Source: Bifiguratus adelaidae | Taxonomy: Eukaryota > Mucoromycota > Endogonomycetes > Endogonales | DNA: 64,000 nt | Assembly (NCBI GenBank): GCA_002261195.1 | Contig: MVBO01000009.1 | Coordinates: 167,122 to 231,121 of the forward strand | Direction of reading: 5' to 3' | In this document: piece after piece, positions 28,922 through 39,894 of the stretch | How the letters are laid out: every line of letters starts with the position of its first letter | Numbering within the stretch: position 1 is the stretch's first letter | The notes under the pieces: generated by a model | Told to the model about the DNA's origin: nothing | Seen by the model: only the letters and a program-made list of their open reading frames with translations | Database searches by the model: none | Made by a program: the position numbers and the translations under genes

Positions 28922-30180
28922 TCAGGGTGTATCCGTAATATCAACACCTAGAAGCGTATAAATCATGGATCCCTCTCTAGGCCCCACGCCGCTCACCTTT
29001 CGCTCCCCATTCCCGCCAACATTATTCGTGTTTTTAATTTTGCCTGCTTCCGCGATCTTATCTAACACGCGGCCAACTGCCCATGTCTTCAAGGAAACAG
29101 AAAGTAAGCATTGACCGTCCCAGGTCAACCAACCACATTTCCTTACCTTGTCAAAGAACATGGCCTTGGGTGGTACCGATGATTCAGGTGGAAAATGGAC
29201 TTGTATATACACTCGACGCTCTAGGGGTATCTTGTCCTCGCCCTGAATCACTTAGACTCTTGTCCGACAACGCAGAACATGACTTACCACAGCGTGACGT
29301 TTCAAGAGCATGACATTTTTGGTTTGTGAGCCCGGCCGTACGGCCGAAAACCAGCTCGTCCGCGGTTCAGGGACGGTCCCGTTAGGTTTGACCGTAGGTT
29401 CCGCTCTTGTCTTTGCCTTTTCCAACATTTCCTTGATCGTCATCTTTGGCTTGGCGGTGGACGGACCAGCGCGTTGTGGAGCAGACATGTCTTTGCCGAG
29501 AGTTCTTGAGATGAGTGAGATGGCCTGTTCCCTTCGTTGCTGTTTGGGATCATTGTTGAGCGAAGGACAAGAGTGCGCAAACGGTTGACGATGCCTGAAT
29601 AGGTTGAGATGGAATTCATTTCTAGGATGGAACTACTTACTTTAGGCAGAAATTCCGTCGACAGCCTTTACATAAGATGGACCCTACCACCTTGTCGACA
29701 TGGCCACACTGAGGTTGTTGACAAGGTTTGACATCCACTCGCTTATGGGACGAGGGAGCCCAAACATGCGCTTTGCACCCTGATTGCTGATGATACTTGA
29801 GCTAGACTGGAATGAGTACCTATCGAGAAGCTTGACCTTATAACCTACCAATTGATCGTTGGACAGCCCATCCTTGTGATTGTGTAGTAAGATGTTGCCG
29901 CATTGGTCACATCGCACGACGGACCGTTTCGCTTGTTCAGAAAAAGCGCAATAATGATCCGATGGAAGGCGGTGGTCAAGACTGCTCTTGCTTTAGTCCT
30001 TGGCCAACAGGTACGGTTGCTCTACTTACCAAAACGATAGATGGCAATATGGGCATTTAAAGGGCAAGAAGTCTACCACGAAACAAAACAGTCAGGGTAT
30101 GATCGAAGTGATCACAGCAAAGTCGTACCTAGCGCTTTGCAGTCTTGCCGTTCGCAATGGGCTCCAATGTCGAGTTCCAT
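28922..30180 (-). CDS. CUZ1: AN1-type zinc finger protein, ZFAND1/Cuz1 family
   Basis: Homologue of ZFAND1 (yeast Cuz1), which binds the proteasome and Cdc48/p97 and helps clear arsenite-damaged or stress-granule proteins. The first exon gives MELDIGAHCERQDCKAL, followed over an intron by DFLPFKCPYCHLSFC and SLDHRLPSDHYC: an N-terminal AN1 finger almost identical in spacing to human ZFAND1. A second AN1 finger has RCDQCG, then, after splicing, CKGCRRNFCLKHR and a final HSC. The C-terminal ~120 residues, from KIPLERRVYIQVHFP through FFDK and SWAVGRVLDKIAEAGKIK, form the ubiquitin-like domain of the family. Five or more exons; the middle ones were not placed exactly. The gene ends 173 bp after the convergent Rrm4-like gene. 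Confidence 0.85.
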
Positions 30181-30356
30181 GATACAAGGAAGAAGCGTGG
30201 AGGCCAAACCGCTGCATTGCCTTTTATGGAATAATGTGAACCAATGAGCTCGAGGCAACGTAAGCTTGGGATCCAAGCATGACGCCTGCATGCGTGGCAG
30301 AAGTCACGAGAATGATCGAGAGGATTATCGTGTTTATATTATAGAATAGAGATACA

Positions 30357-31032
30357 TTAGTCAACCTTCTTGGAGGTTCTAGAAAGACGGCGAACAAGGT
30401 CGTTGGCAAAGTAGATGACAAGGATGCTCGGAACTAGAATCCACATGCCATTCGGCACGAGGTAGAGCGTGACCCAGGTATAGAGATCATTGTGACCTGA
30501 ATTTCTCCATCCAGCACAGTAGTCATTGAGGAAGTAAAGGACGGTCTTGGCCAATGTCATGACCACGGCGGCGAATGCAAGAAGATTAGCTTGACCTATT
30601 GAAACGGAAGGCTTCTCCAAAAGATAGAGGTATCCGACATTCATGATACTTTCCACCAGATTCATCCAGGCTAAGCGAAATGATGAGTGACCCATAATAG
30701 AAAGTGCGGGTGTGACAAACCTTGAGCGCTTGTGAAGCCATCGCCTCGGTTGAAGGCAGGCCAACCGTAACCGTGATCGACCTGCGGTTCGGTCAGATAT
30801 CCGGCTTGAATACGCGTGTCAGTCTCACTTACCTTTCCGTAGAGGTTATACGGAGCCCAAATCCAGTGCAAGTCGCCTCCGAGCATGGACCGAGGTCTGC
30901 GTACGGCATGTCAGCCCTTTACGAGTTACTTCAGGGTGTCTTTTACCTCAAGAGACAGTAAAAAATGTCCCATACCACCAGGATGGTCGATATGGCGAAC
31001 CATCCCTTAATCCAGATTGGCACTGTCTCCAT
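30357..31032 (-). CDS. Fungal multi-pass membrane protein, EXPERA/EBP-like layout
   Basis: Four or five short exons give about 165 residues. Motifs are METVPIWIKGWFAISTILV (TM1), GGDLHWIWAPYNLYGKVDHG, YGWPAFNRGDGFTSAQ, AWMNLVESIMNVGYLYL, FAAVVMTLAKTVLYFLNDY, GHNDLYTWVTLYLVPNGMWIL and a last membrane helix, then a KK-containing C-terminus that could act as an ER retention signal. The pattern of four to five helices with conserved Glu, HN and PN motifs matches an abundant but uncharacterised fungal family that resembles the EBP/EXPERA sterol-isomerase fold. I know no assigned reaction. The location, probably ER, is inferred from the tail. Confidence 0.75.
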
Positions 31033-31337
31033 GGTATGAAGAGCAAGGATGGAAAAGTTGAAGTGCGAGAGAACAAGATGTCGTGTGATGGACCGAAAAT
31101 TTTGGTCTAAATTTGTCCAACCTTTGGCTCACACGGGCTTCGCTGTGGATTTGGTGATGAGGTTTCAATCTGTGCATTGTTTCTCTCTCTAGGGCGGTTT
31201 GCGCTCTATTCATCCGTCGCGACTGGACATATCCAGTATGGGCAAAGTGAGCATCAGTCGCAATTTCAGCAAAGGCAATATCAAAGCAATTAGCGAAATT
31301 GCGATCGTTTTTATCATGCTAGAATCTAATGGACAAG

Positions 31338-32024
31338 TTAATGGCCGTGGATCTCCTCCTCCTCCTCTATTTCCACTTCCTCTTCCAAAAGGATTTCCTC
31401 GGTAGTTGCTGCAGGTTGTTCAGCGGCGTAGGCTTGAACATCGGCAGTGACATCTTCGTTCAATTCGGGAACCTGTGAAATGGACATATAGGATCAGACG
31501 CTGTCCTTATTGCAAATGTCCCGATGACAATCGCTTACCTGAGGCTCGGGAGGCAAGTGAAGGTCCTTAACCTGTCCCTCAGGGCTTTCTTGAGACTGAG
31601 ATGAAACATAGCGTTGAGTAAAACTATGCCGTCTAATTGAATGCGCATCGCTAGTGCGATGGAGTTCTCGTGCTATACTCACGTCTGCGCTAGGCTTATA
31701 AGCCTTCAACTCCTTCAAGTAAAGTTCTTGAATGACATCTGCAAATGGTAAGTATCAGCCAGGAGTTTTCAAGATCGGACAAGACATCTCGCTTACTAGC
31801 CAAGGAAACATACCTTTCTGGTTGACTTGGGAGGGTGTGACATAGGATCGCGCAAAGGTAGCAGAAACGGGGAGAGTTCGGCGGACAGCCGTTTGAAGGG
31901 CAACACTCTAATTAGGTAGACAGTTCTATGAGCACTCTAACCTCTACTTGCGACGCAGCAAGGCTTGCAGTCAACTTACCCGCACGATGGTTGAGCGAGC
32001 AGCAAATCGAGCGGCAATAGACAT
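31338..32024 (-). CDS. ATP14: ATP synthase subunit h (Atp14), mitochondrial
   Basis: Peripheral-stalk subunit of mitochondrial F1Fo ATP synthase (yeast Atp14, related to metazoan F6). Several short introns interrupt it. A presequence with regularly spaced Arg (MSIAARFAARSTIVRSVALQ) is followed by RSYVTPSQVNQKDVIQELYL, the diagnostic KELKAYKPSADA, then PEGQVKDLHLPPEPQVPELN and an unusually acidic tail (ILLEEEVEIEEEEEIHGH). The size, about 130 residues, is normal. The extended Glu-rich tail just before the stop is longer than in yeast. It is divergent from TM9SF3, with 124 bp between start codons and a perfect CRE palindrome between them. Confidence 0.88.
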
Positions 32025-32088
32025 CCTCAAGGTCAATGGTAAAGCACACAAGGGAAGCCAGCGTTTATTTGGGCAGGTCAATAATTCG

Positions 32089-32096
32089 TGACGTCA
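32089..32096. promoter_or_regulatory. Perfect CRE palindrome TGACGTCA between ATP14 and TM9SF3
   Basis: TGACGTCA lies in the middle of the 124-bp divergent space, 64 bp from the ATP14 start and 52 bp from the TM9SF3 start. It matches bZIP (ATF/CREB) sites. Function is inferred. Confidence 0.5.
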
Positions 32097-32148
32097 CCAA
32101 TTCTGCCATTGTCGCGCTTGCTGTAGCTCTCTTATCCTTAGGTCCGCC

Positions 32149-34505
32149 ATGCGCAAGAGCGCATTCCAACGAAATGTCCTTTGGGCAGTGCTGCTTTTTG
32201 CATATCAAGTGCTGGCAGACGAGCATAGTCACTCTGTAAGCTTTTTGCCTTGTGTTATTCTGTCTCTAACCGCGTTCTGCCAAACTTCAGTACACTCACG
32301 GTGAAGAAGTCGTCGTGTGGATGAACACAGTGGGTCCTGTCAGCAACATACAAGAGACATATGATTACTATCAACTCCCATTCTGTCGCGGTCAAGCCGA
32401 AGTTGAGCATCACCACGAAACTTTGGGAGAAGCTCTGCAAGGAATGGATCTGATCAATTCAGGCATACGGATACGATATAACCGTAAGTGTTGACGGCCA
32501 GCTTGAGGTTATACCCGGAGACTAAAAGAAAGGATTATACAGAGCCTGCAGAGGAAGCTGCGCTATGCGAAGCGGCTTATGGCAACAAGGAAATTAACCT
32601 CTTTACCTATGCCGTCAAGAATTCATACATGTATCAAATGTATATTGGTACGGTGTGCATTCTGCTGTAGCATGGATACTGACTTTACCTGGAAGATGAC
32701 TTGCCCATCTATGGAAATGTGGGCGAGTACGACAAGAGTACGGATCAAGCCTACCTTTTTACCCATCAGGATTTCACTTTTGCATACAATGGCGACAGGG
32801 TAAGCAGCGTTGCGCAATAATCATCGACAGTCCTACTCCTAACCTTTCCAATTCATCAGATAATCCATGTGGAACTGAAGACAGGGAACAAGGTGGCATT
32901 GAATACAGATGCCACTCCGCTCAACATTCAATTCACCTATACTGTAAAGTGGACACCGACCGATAAGCCATTCGATAAGCGATTCGAGTCGTACTTGGAT
33001 GCCGACTTTTTTGAGCACAAGGTAATGGTGCATTCTTTCTTGGCTTTGAAGTCTTCTGACTCTTCCTTCCATAGATCCACTGGTTCTCAATCCTAAATTC
33101 TTTTTTGATGGTGCTGTTCTTGAGCGGTCTTGTGTCCGTCATTCTTTTACGTACCCTACGGCGAGACTATGCCCGATATGACAAAGAAGAAGGCTTTGGT
33201 GACTTGGACCACGATTTGGGAGACGACTATGGCTGGAAACAAGTCCATGGCGATGTCTTTCGCTCGCCTCCTCAACTCATGGCGTTCTCGGCTCTTGTTG
33301 GCACGGGCAACCAGCTCGTAGTACTCGTCTTCTTCGTCATCCTCTATACCATCATTGGCGATTCCTATGCCGAACGTGCTACGATACTTACCGCGACTAT
33401 ATTCCTATATGCGTTGACCTCCGGCCTTGCAGGTTATCGAAGTGCCAGTATTTATGCTCAATATGGAGGTTGGCTATCGCACTTTGGCTACATGTCGTGA
33501 CTGATGATGGCTGTTCTCAAATTAGGCAAAGACTGGATCAAGAATATGCTCCTTACAGCATTACTTTGGCCGGCAATGGTTAGCATAGTCACCGCCTTCA
33601 TCAATTCAGTGGCGATCTATTACTCTAGCTCAAGAGCTATTGCCTTTACGGTGATGGTAAGCTTGCTTCCGCGAAATCGCGTTGGCAATCATAGCGCTGA
33701 TGAATGTCTTAGTTGGCTATGCTGGCAATCTGGCTATTCCTATGCTTTCCGCTTACACTGCTAGGCGCTATTCTTGGCAAGAATTGGGCTGGACAACCCA
33801 ACTTCCCTTGCCGAGTCAATCCTATCCCAAGACCTATACCAGAGAAGAATTGGTAAGCTTGTTTCGCGGGTACTCGATGATTGATTTGCTGACGCCGCCT
33901 AGCCTGACTGAACCACTTGTAATCATTGCAATGGGTGGTATTTTACCGTTCGGATCCATTTTCATCGAAATGTACTTCATCTTCACCTCTTTCTGGGCGT
34001 ACAAGATCTACTACGTGTACGGCTTCATGCTACTGGTCTTTGCGATATTGCTCATCGTCACTGCTTGCGTGACACTGGTCAGCACATACTTTCTGCTCAA
34101 CTCTGAAGATCATCGATGGTGAGTGTTACGCAATGAGCTGGACTTAGCACTCATGATTTGCTAGGCACTGGATGAGTTTCTTGACCTGTGGATCAACCTC
34201 GGTCTACGTTTTCTTGTACTCTATATACTACTTTTTCCAGCGCACAAGGTAAGAGACAATGTGCGTCAAAGAATGTCACTCATTAGGAAAACATCCCCTC
34301 TTAGGATGCATGGTCTATTTCAGACAAGCTTCTACTTTGGATACACTGGGCTTGCGTGCTTTGGTCTGTTTTGCATACTTGGTAGGCTTCTTGCTATTGA
34401 GTCCACCATCAAACTCACCGAATCTCTCTTGATTCAGGCTTCGTTGGTCACATGTCGGCAAACTACTTTGTGCGCAGGATTTACCACAATGTGAAATTAG
34501 ACTGA
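32149..34505 (+). CDS. Transmembrane 9 superfamily protein, TM9SF3-like (Emp70 family)
   Basis: Nonaspanin of Golgi/endosome membranes; family members sort glycine-rich transmembrane segments and cargo. About ten exons give roughly 590 residues. A signal peptide ([18 protein letters not shown]) precedes the luminal domain with [26 protein letters not shown] and [13 protein letters not shown], aligning with human TM9SF3 rather than TM9SF2/4. Then come [54 protein letters not shown] and [15 protein letters not shown]. The membrane part includes [31 protein letters not shown] and the [18 protein letters not shown] region. The protein ends NVKLD, close to the family's KxD/E-type COPI-binding tail. 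The start was chosen for the signal peptide. Confidence 0.93.
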
Positions 34506-34602
34506 CCGACATCCCTTACCCTTCCGTACCCAAGGTCTGTATATTACATTTTCGGAAAAGTATATCTTTTGCTGCGCAAGCGCACCTTTTTGTCTCTCTT
34601 CT

Positions 34603-35250
34603 TTGCTCTACCATTGCAAGGTTCATAGCTGCAATGCTCGCATTCTTGCATATCCCATATTCTTGACTAACGCGGCAACCAAATCGTTTTTTCGGCTCAC
34701 CTGCAGTTATGTTCAAATAGCTTCGGCCGACCGAATTGTTGGAAAGGATGCTACTCCAAGTCATATTACCTCAAGGTTCACTCTCTTACGACACAGCAGA
34801 CATTTTGCGGAAGTCTACGCCATTGACCACGAAAGAACATTTGTTCGGCTACGCGTTAGCTGCACACGGTTCTACGATTTTTGCAAGTCGCACTACATGC
34901 GCCGGCAAGTCTTTGATCAGCTTTACATGGTACATTCGGCCGAATTTCTGGAAACTGAGCGAACACCCTTACGGAAACTGAAGATTTGGAAATACGATGT
35001 GCCGCGACAAATGCGAATTCGCTACGCATGGCGGCAAGAGCAGAAAGAGTTTCTTCAATATGATTTGTTTGCTTGGAAAGCCTTGAGAGCCCGGTTAAAA
35101 CCACTCTCTCTTAAGCGATGCCTGGTTCATACAGAAGGCAAGTGGTCTTACGATGCTGTAATGCATCTGACTGACGCATGTTTTGAAAACTTTGGCTCAA
35201 GCGACCTTGCTCACAGTTGGTATACTCTCCGTCTCGGGCAATTGTTTTAA
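34603..35250 (+). CDS. Unassigned open frame, possible gene of unknown function
   Basis: A 215-residue open frame in a 1.3-kb space between TM9SF3 and the syntaxin gene. I do not recognise it. It is rich in Arg, Leu, Phe and Tyr, with no signal peptide or clear domain. About 70 bp downstream another plus-strand frame (35290-35475) looks coding-like, with MWPIYNADLYRNLVLLGN and a Cys-x-Cys segment (CECNVPCEGIDEVMNPGRK). The two could be parts of one spliced or decaying gene, but I found no convincing junction. It may also be a chance frame. Confidence 0.3.
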   Translation: MLYHCKVHSCNARILAYPIFLTNAATKSFFRLTCSYVQIASADRIVGKDATPSHITSRFTLLRHSRHFAEVYAIDHERTFVRLRVSCTRFYDFCKSHYMRRQVFDQLYMVHSAEFLETERTPLRKLKIWKYDVPRQMRIRYAWRQEQKEFLQYDLFAWKALRARLKPLSLKRCLVHTEGKWSYDAVMHLTDACFENFGSSDLAHSWYTLRLGQLF

Positions 35251-35814
35251 ATACTTTTAAGCGCTTGATTCAACACATGTTACTGGATGAGAGAGTGATC
35301 AAATATCCATTAAAACGATGTGGCCGATCTACAATGCAGACTTATATCGCAACTTGGTGCTCTTGGGAAACAGTTCGCACCCTTCGATGGCGGACCATTA
35401 CAGGGTTTGCGAGTGTAACGTACCGTGCGAAGGCATCGACGAAGTCATGAACCCTGGACGAAAGCGCAGGTGATTGGCTCATCATACAGTCTATATCTTG
35501 GGAGAAGTGATTTGGACACGGCATTCATCTTTACCGTGCGTCGATACGATGAACAACTCTCACGAGTGCATGCTCTCAACTAGCTGCTTTATGTTTTGAT
35601 TCGCGAGGAAATGGATACTATCGACGAGGATTGGGTGTACTATCATATTTCCTTGAGATTAATGAATCAGATATGCATGGTATGGAATGAAGATTGACAG
35701 GACAATAGAGTGATGAGCGACGCAGACCGATCAAGGGTCGGTGTGGGTGACACGAACGCAATGTCCCAAGGTATAAACATATGTATAAACCAATTTTACA
35801 AGACACACAAGCAC

Positions 35815-36940
35815 CTAACGTGCAGCCACAAGAATGAGCGTCAAAATGGATCCAACGATCGCAAAGAGTAGCAATACACAGCACATCTTGTTCCGCGCTG
35901 ATCTCTGATACCGTGACGCTGTGGTCAGTTCATCTGCGGCTGAACGCACGTTCATGGCCATATTGGTCACATTGCTTTCAATCGATTCTGCCAATTGATT
36001 AGCGACATCCCGATATCTTCCCAATGTTGCCCAACGAATACTTACGGATGCCAGTTTCTTGCTCGTTGACCATGGTGGCCAAACTACGAAAGACCTCATT
36101 GAGCTCGGTGATACCTTGTTCAATTTCTCTAATTTCGCCCTCCCGTTCGGCGATAAGGTTTTCATTGTACTCAATCTCATTGTCGGCTACTTGTAGTTGC
36201 AAGCGACGTTGGCTTTCATCTACCAGTGGGGTGAACTCGTGGGTATGCTCTTCCTCACTGATACCAAATGCCAAAAGTCAGATTTGGGTTTGACAAGATC
36301 AAAGTCCCAAACTTACGCAACATCGTGAGCGGCCTTGGCTTTCGCTACATATTCTCGCTGTTTCTGCGCAGACAGTCGTTGGGCCGTCTGAAAATCGCCA
36401 ACGACCTTTCGGAAATCCTTGGACAATTTGGACTGCTCAATCTTGCGCTGTCGCTATTCATAATGTCAGCGAATACACTCCACTGCAAGCATGAGACTTA
36501 CCATTCGGTTGGCGTCATTCGTTTGATAGGTGGATAAGCGTTTAATAGCGTCCGTGGTATCTCGTACAATATCGTGTGTTGACTCGGTGAGATTATGTCT
36601 GCAGCAATGCTGTCAATATCCATCCTCATACCATACAAAAGCTGCCTACAGTCGATTACGCATGTCGGGCGTATCCCGTGAAGTACCGAGTTGACTTATC
36701 AACCGCTGTATAGAGTCAACGTTCTTCGTGACGTCGAATATCTGCTGAGAGATCGCGGAGAGTGCGCTTCTATACTCTTGGTCGTCATCACCTGTATATT
36801 CATAACATTAGCATCGGAAGAATACCATCTCCGCTGCCCTAAGCCAGCTTACCAGTAGCCAAACGAGAATAACCAAACTCTCTACCACCTCGTCCTCGCT
36901 GAGAACCACCGAATCCTTGCTCAAGATCGTTAAACGACAT
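35815..36940 (-). CDS. PEP12: Qa-SNARE, Pep12/syntaxin-7/12 type
   Basis: Endosomal/vacuolar t-SNARE. Six or so exons give about 270 residues. After a Gly/Arg-rich start (MSFNDLEQGFGG) comes an Habc three-helix domain, with ISQQIFDVTKNVDSIQRLISQLG, STHDIVRDTTDAIKRL and a KLSKDFRKVVGDFQTAQ stretch. Next is a linker with AAHDV. The SNARE motif has LIAEREGEIREIEQGITELNE, the zero-layer glutamine in NEQETGI, and ESIESNVTNMAMNVRSAADEL. A single C-terminal anchor (MCCVLLLFAIVGSILTLILVAA) ends the protein. The REREIREIEQGI-type core places it with Pep12/syntaxin-7-12 rather than plasma-membrane Sso1. It joins VPS51, COG3 and TRAPPC11 in a trafficking-rich window. Confidence 0.88.
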
Positions 36941-37078
36941 GATGTTGCTGGAAGACAAGGTAGAAGGGAGTAGAGACTGAACTAAGGAAGGAAAACGTAT
37001 GGCAATAGAGACACCGCTGGAGAGGACCAAAAGGAAGTCTTAGTAACACTTGGCAAAAGGTCAAGACGAACAAAAATA

Positions 37079-37151
37079 AGGTCCTGCTGAGACTCGAACT
37101 CAGGTCGCCAGATTCAGAGTCTGGAGTGATAGCCGACTACACTACAGGACC
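37079..37151 (-). tRNA. tRNA-Gln (anticodon CUG)
   Basis: A 73-base cloverleaf: acceptor stem GGTCCTG paired with CAGGACC, a D arm with GTAGTCGG, anticodon stem CCAGA/TCTGG with loop CTCTGAA (anticodon CTG), and a T arm with GAGTTCGAGTCTC. The discriminator base is T (U). No intron. An A/T-rich run (TTTTTG on the transcript side) just downstream could act as an RNA polymerase III terminator. Confidence 0.95.
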
Positions 37152-37575
37152 CCTCGCACAAAAAATTTTCGAGTTTGTATTTTATATGTGGTAAGGCTTC
37201 AGTGATGTGTCACGTGCTTCGAGTCAAGAAGTGTAGCGGTCTTGGTTCTCCTGAGCACCGTCTTTTGCGTATTTTAACTTCTCATGTCAAAGAAAAAGTC
37301 TACTTAAATGGCGTTGAAAGCTTCGAAGAGAAAGCTCCGATGCGGAATTGTTCTATGCATCAATTTCCAAACGTATGGCCTTTGAATTTCGTACACGGAA
37401 TTAATCCGTCGTGTGGCGGGTGTGATTCAATCCTTTTTCACCTTAGGAAGGTCATGTTTCAGCGGAAACTCAGTCATCATGCTCACAAGCAGGGCAAGAG
37501 ACAGCACCCTCCCCATTGAGTGTTGTTAACCTACTTCCATAGTCTATTTGCAGCAAGTAATATGTACACGTGTTG
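37152..37575. other. Intergenic region beside tRNA-Gln
   Basis: Lies between tRNA-Gln and the 3' end of the MIT-domain gene. A plus-strand open frame covers most of it but has no recognisable domain, starts without an ATG and is judged a chance frame. I see no repeat or terminal duplication. Confidence 0.45.
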
Positions 37576-39746
37576 TTATAATTCCATGCGGGGTTTCGAC
37601 GGATTCCCACGTCCCAATCCTGGTGAGATAACAATGGGTGTGCCTGAGCGTTGAACAGTCGAATTGCTCGCGGGTAATGCTTGCAGCAATCCTGGTTTCT
37701 GGTTCGTAGGACTACTGAGTGGACTGACCCCACCCTCACCTTTGGTATTCAAGGGTGAGCTTTCGGCAGATTTGTGGGATCCTAGAGAGGGAGGCGACTG
37801 GGTATCTTGAAATGGTGCTCCACGTTGTGCATTCACAAGTGAAGCAAGGTAGGGTGTTTTGCCGTTCGTATGATTGGAGGTCTCCGACTTGGCTTCAAGG
37901 TTGCTTTCCATAATGGTACGTAATGACGTGGATGTTGCGTTCCCTTTACCTGGCGAGTGACCCGAATGTTGCTCCATGCGTCGTTTCTTTGCAGATTCCT
38001 TCAATTTCTCCCAACGCTCCTTATATTTTGCCATCAGATTGTTCTGCCTGTCGTTCTCTTGCTTTAGGCTTTTAACTTCGCTTTCCAACTCGAGGATCCG
38101 TCGGCGGAGGGCAATGTCCGTTTCAGTATCTATTGCAGTCGTGGGATTTTGAGACACGCTATCGTTGTTAGGAGCAGATAGGTTGAGGTTGTTGACTGCC
38201 TGTTGAAGAGGCACCATACGACTGAGCGCCATAGAATTTCGCAGGCTATCTTGCGATTGCATCAATTTCTTGGCCTGTTTCTGGAGATCCAATTTAAATT
38301 GGACAATGGACGATTTAAGCATCGTATTCTCCTTGGAAGCCTAAGCAGGCGAATCAGTTCACGCTCCTCCAGGGTAATACCAACCTGTTGCAAGTCGTAC
38401 AAGTTTCGTGTCAATTGATCAATGGTTGCCTTCAAATGCTCATTCTCAATCGCATACTCTTCGATGCTCTTGTTCGGTCTATCATTGAATTGTCAGACCT
38501 TGCTTTCTGTACGTAGCGCGCAATCACTTACTTGACATAGGGTAGACCGCCGCCCCTTCCGTGAAAAGGGCCATGCATGCTAGGCTTACCGTGAGCAGTA
38601 CTGCTTAGCTTCTGCAAGCGATTGCCTTGCGTCCGGTTCATCTCTAGATTCGGTGCATTCGCATTTTCCGGGACCAAAAAGTAGGATTCTTCCAGGTTCG
38701 GGTTATCTATGGGGCCATGAGGCAACTGCACGTGGTAAAATTTGACTTGAAACAGACAAGCACTCACGTTCAGACCTATCCGCTTTTGGCATTGACAAAT
38801 CGGCACCTTTTTGGCCCATTCTCGCGGGCTCAAAGGAGCGCGAAGCTGTGCGTGCCATGCTATGTTGTCGATCACTTGGGGAAGAGATATCAGAGGCGTC
38901 GTCGGGAACCAAGGGTATTGTTGTGAAAGCCACAGGATTGCTCAGTTTCTGCACCAGACCTTCAACAATCTCCCAAAACTTATTAAATGGATCAGCGTCG
39001 TCGTCGTCATTAGGGTCACGAAGGACCATGTATGACCCATCAAATCGAGTGCTAAGTTCGTTGTTGGCGGTGGATGATGAAAACTGCGAATTAAGGAGGT
39101 CCGGATGTTCGGCTTCGGGTACGGTGTTGAAATGACCACGCAACGGCGATGATGGAGGTTGATTGGAGGACTGCGCCTGTTTGCGGTATTGATTTCGAAT
39201 ATCCATGGCTGGGTTTTGCCCTTTGCCGAGCTGCTCCAATAGCGTGGACCCTTCCGATGGATATCCGGAATGCTGAACGGTTAGCGGTGTTTGCTGTATG
39301 TTCGATAACGACGATGTGGCATTGTCCTGGGGTCGCTGTACCTGTATCGGGCCATTGGGACGGGACAGGCGCCGCTGTATCTCTCGTCCTTTTCGAGAGT
39401 GGTTTGCGCAAAGTAGTTTCAGCGTGCGCACAGCCTAAAATCTCCGTTCAGTATGCATGGTCGATGCTTGCCTGTCACTCACCTCAGCATCCGACGTTCG
39501 TGAGACCGCGTCATAAAACAACTCTAAACAGCCGAACCCAGAACGTGAGTGACTTGCCATATGCCAGTGTGAAGGAGGCAAACTCACCAGCGGCTCTAAA
39601 GTGAGCGTCCGCAGCTTTGCTCCATTCTTCCTTATCCTCCCAACTCTCCGCCTCCGCAGCATATTGGTGTGCCTAATGAACATATGTTGGGTTAAATGTA
39701 TGGTAGAAGCTTTCAGACTTACAGCAACTACTGGAGAGTCTTCCAT
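37576..39746 (-). CDS. MIT-domain coiled-coil protein, candidate Atg38/NRBF2-like
   Basis: About six exons, roughly 640 residues. The N-terminus is an MIT-like three-helix domain: AAHQYAAEAESWEDKEEWSK, AADAHFRAAELFYDAV, and LKLLCANHSRKGREIQRR. A long disordered part follows, then DPFNKFWEIVEGLVQKLSNP, and an acidic motif with SYFLVP that resembles an Atg8-interacting motif. Next is a coiled coil (YAIENEHLKATIDQL; LRRRILELESEVKSLKQEND; YKERWEKLKESAKKRR) and a Ser/Pro-rich tail. The order MIT, AIM-like, coiled coil matches Atg38/NRBF2, the fifth subunit of autophagy-specific PI3-kinase complex I, but sequence identity with yeast Atg38 is expected to be low. A generic MIT/ESCRT-linked protein is the alternative. 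Confidence 0.6.
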
Positions 39747-39894
39747 GTCATGCACAATGCCTTAAAACCATGGCAGAGCAAAAGAAAAAGCAAAAGCTGT
39801 CAATTTCAAAAAGCCTATCATACATCGTTGGAGACTTTCTCTACACGCGCACACAAACACAAAACTTTTTCACTGTATGAGAGGTGGTATACAG

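Noticed and set aside
34603-35475. Possible Kre2/Mnt1 (GT15) mannosyltransferase
   Set aside because: A Cys-x-Cys tail was suggestive, but the family's FVTLVRN, YRHMCRF and HFWSNFE motifs are all absent.
37175-37519. 114-codon plus-strand frame beside tRNA-Gln
   Set aside because: It has no ATG at its start, no recognisable domain and no splice support.
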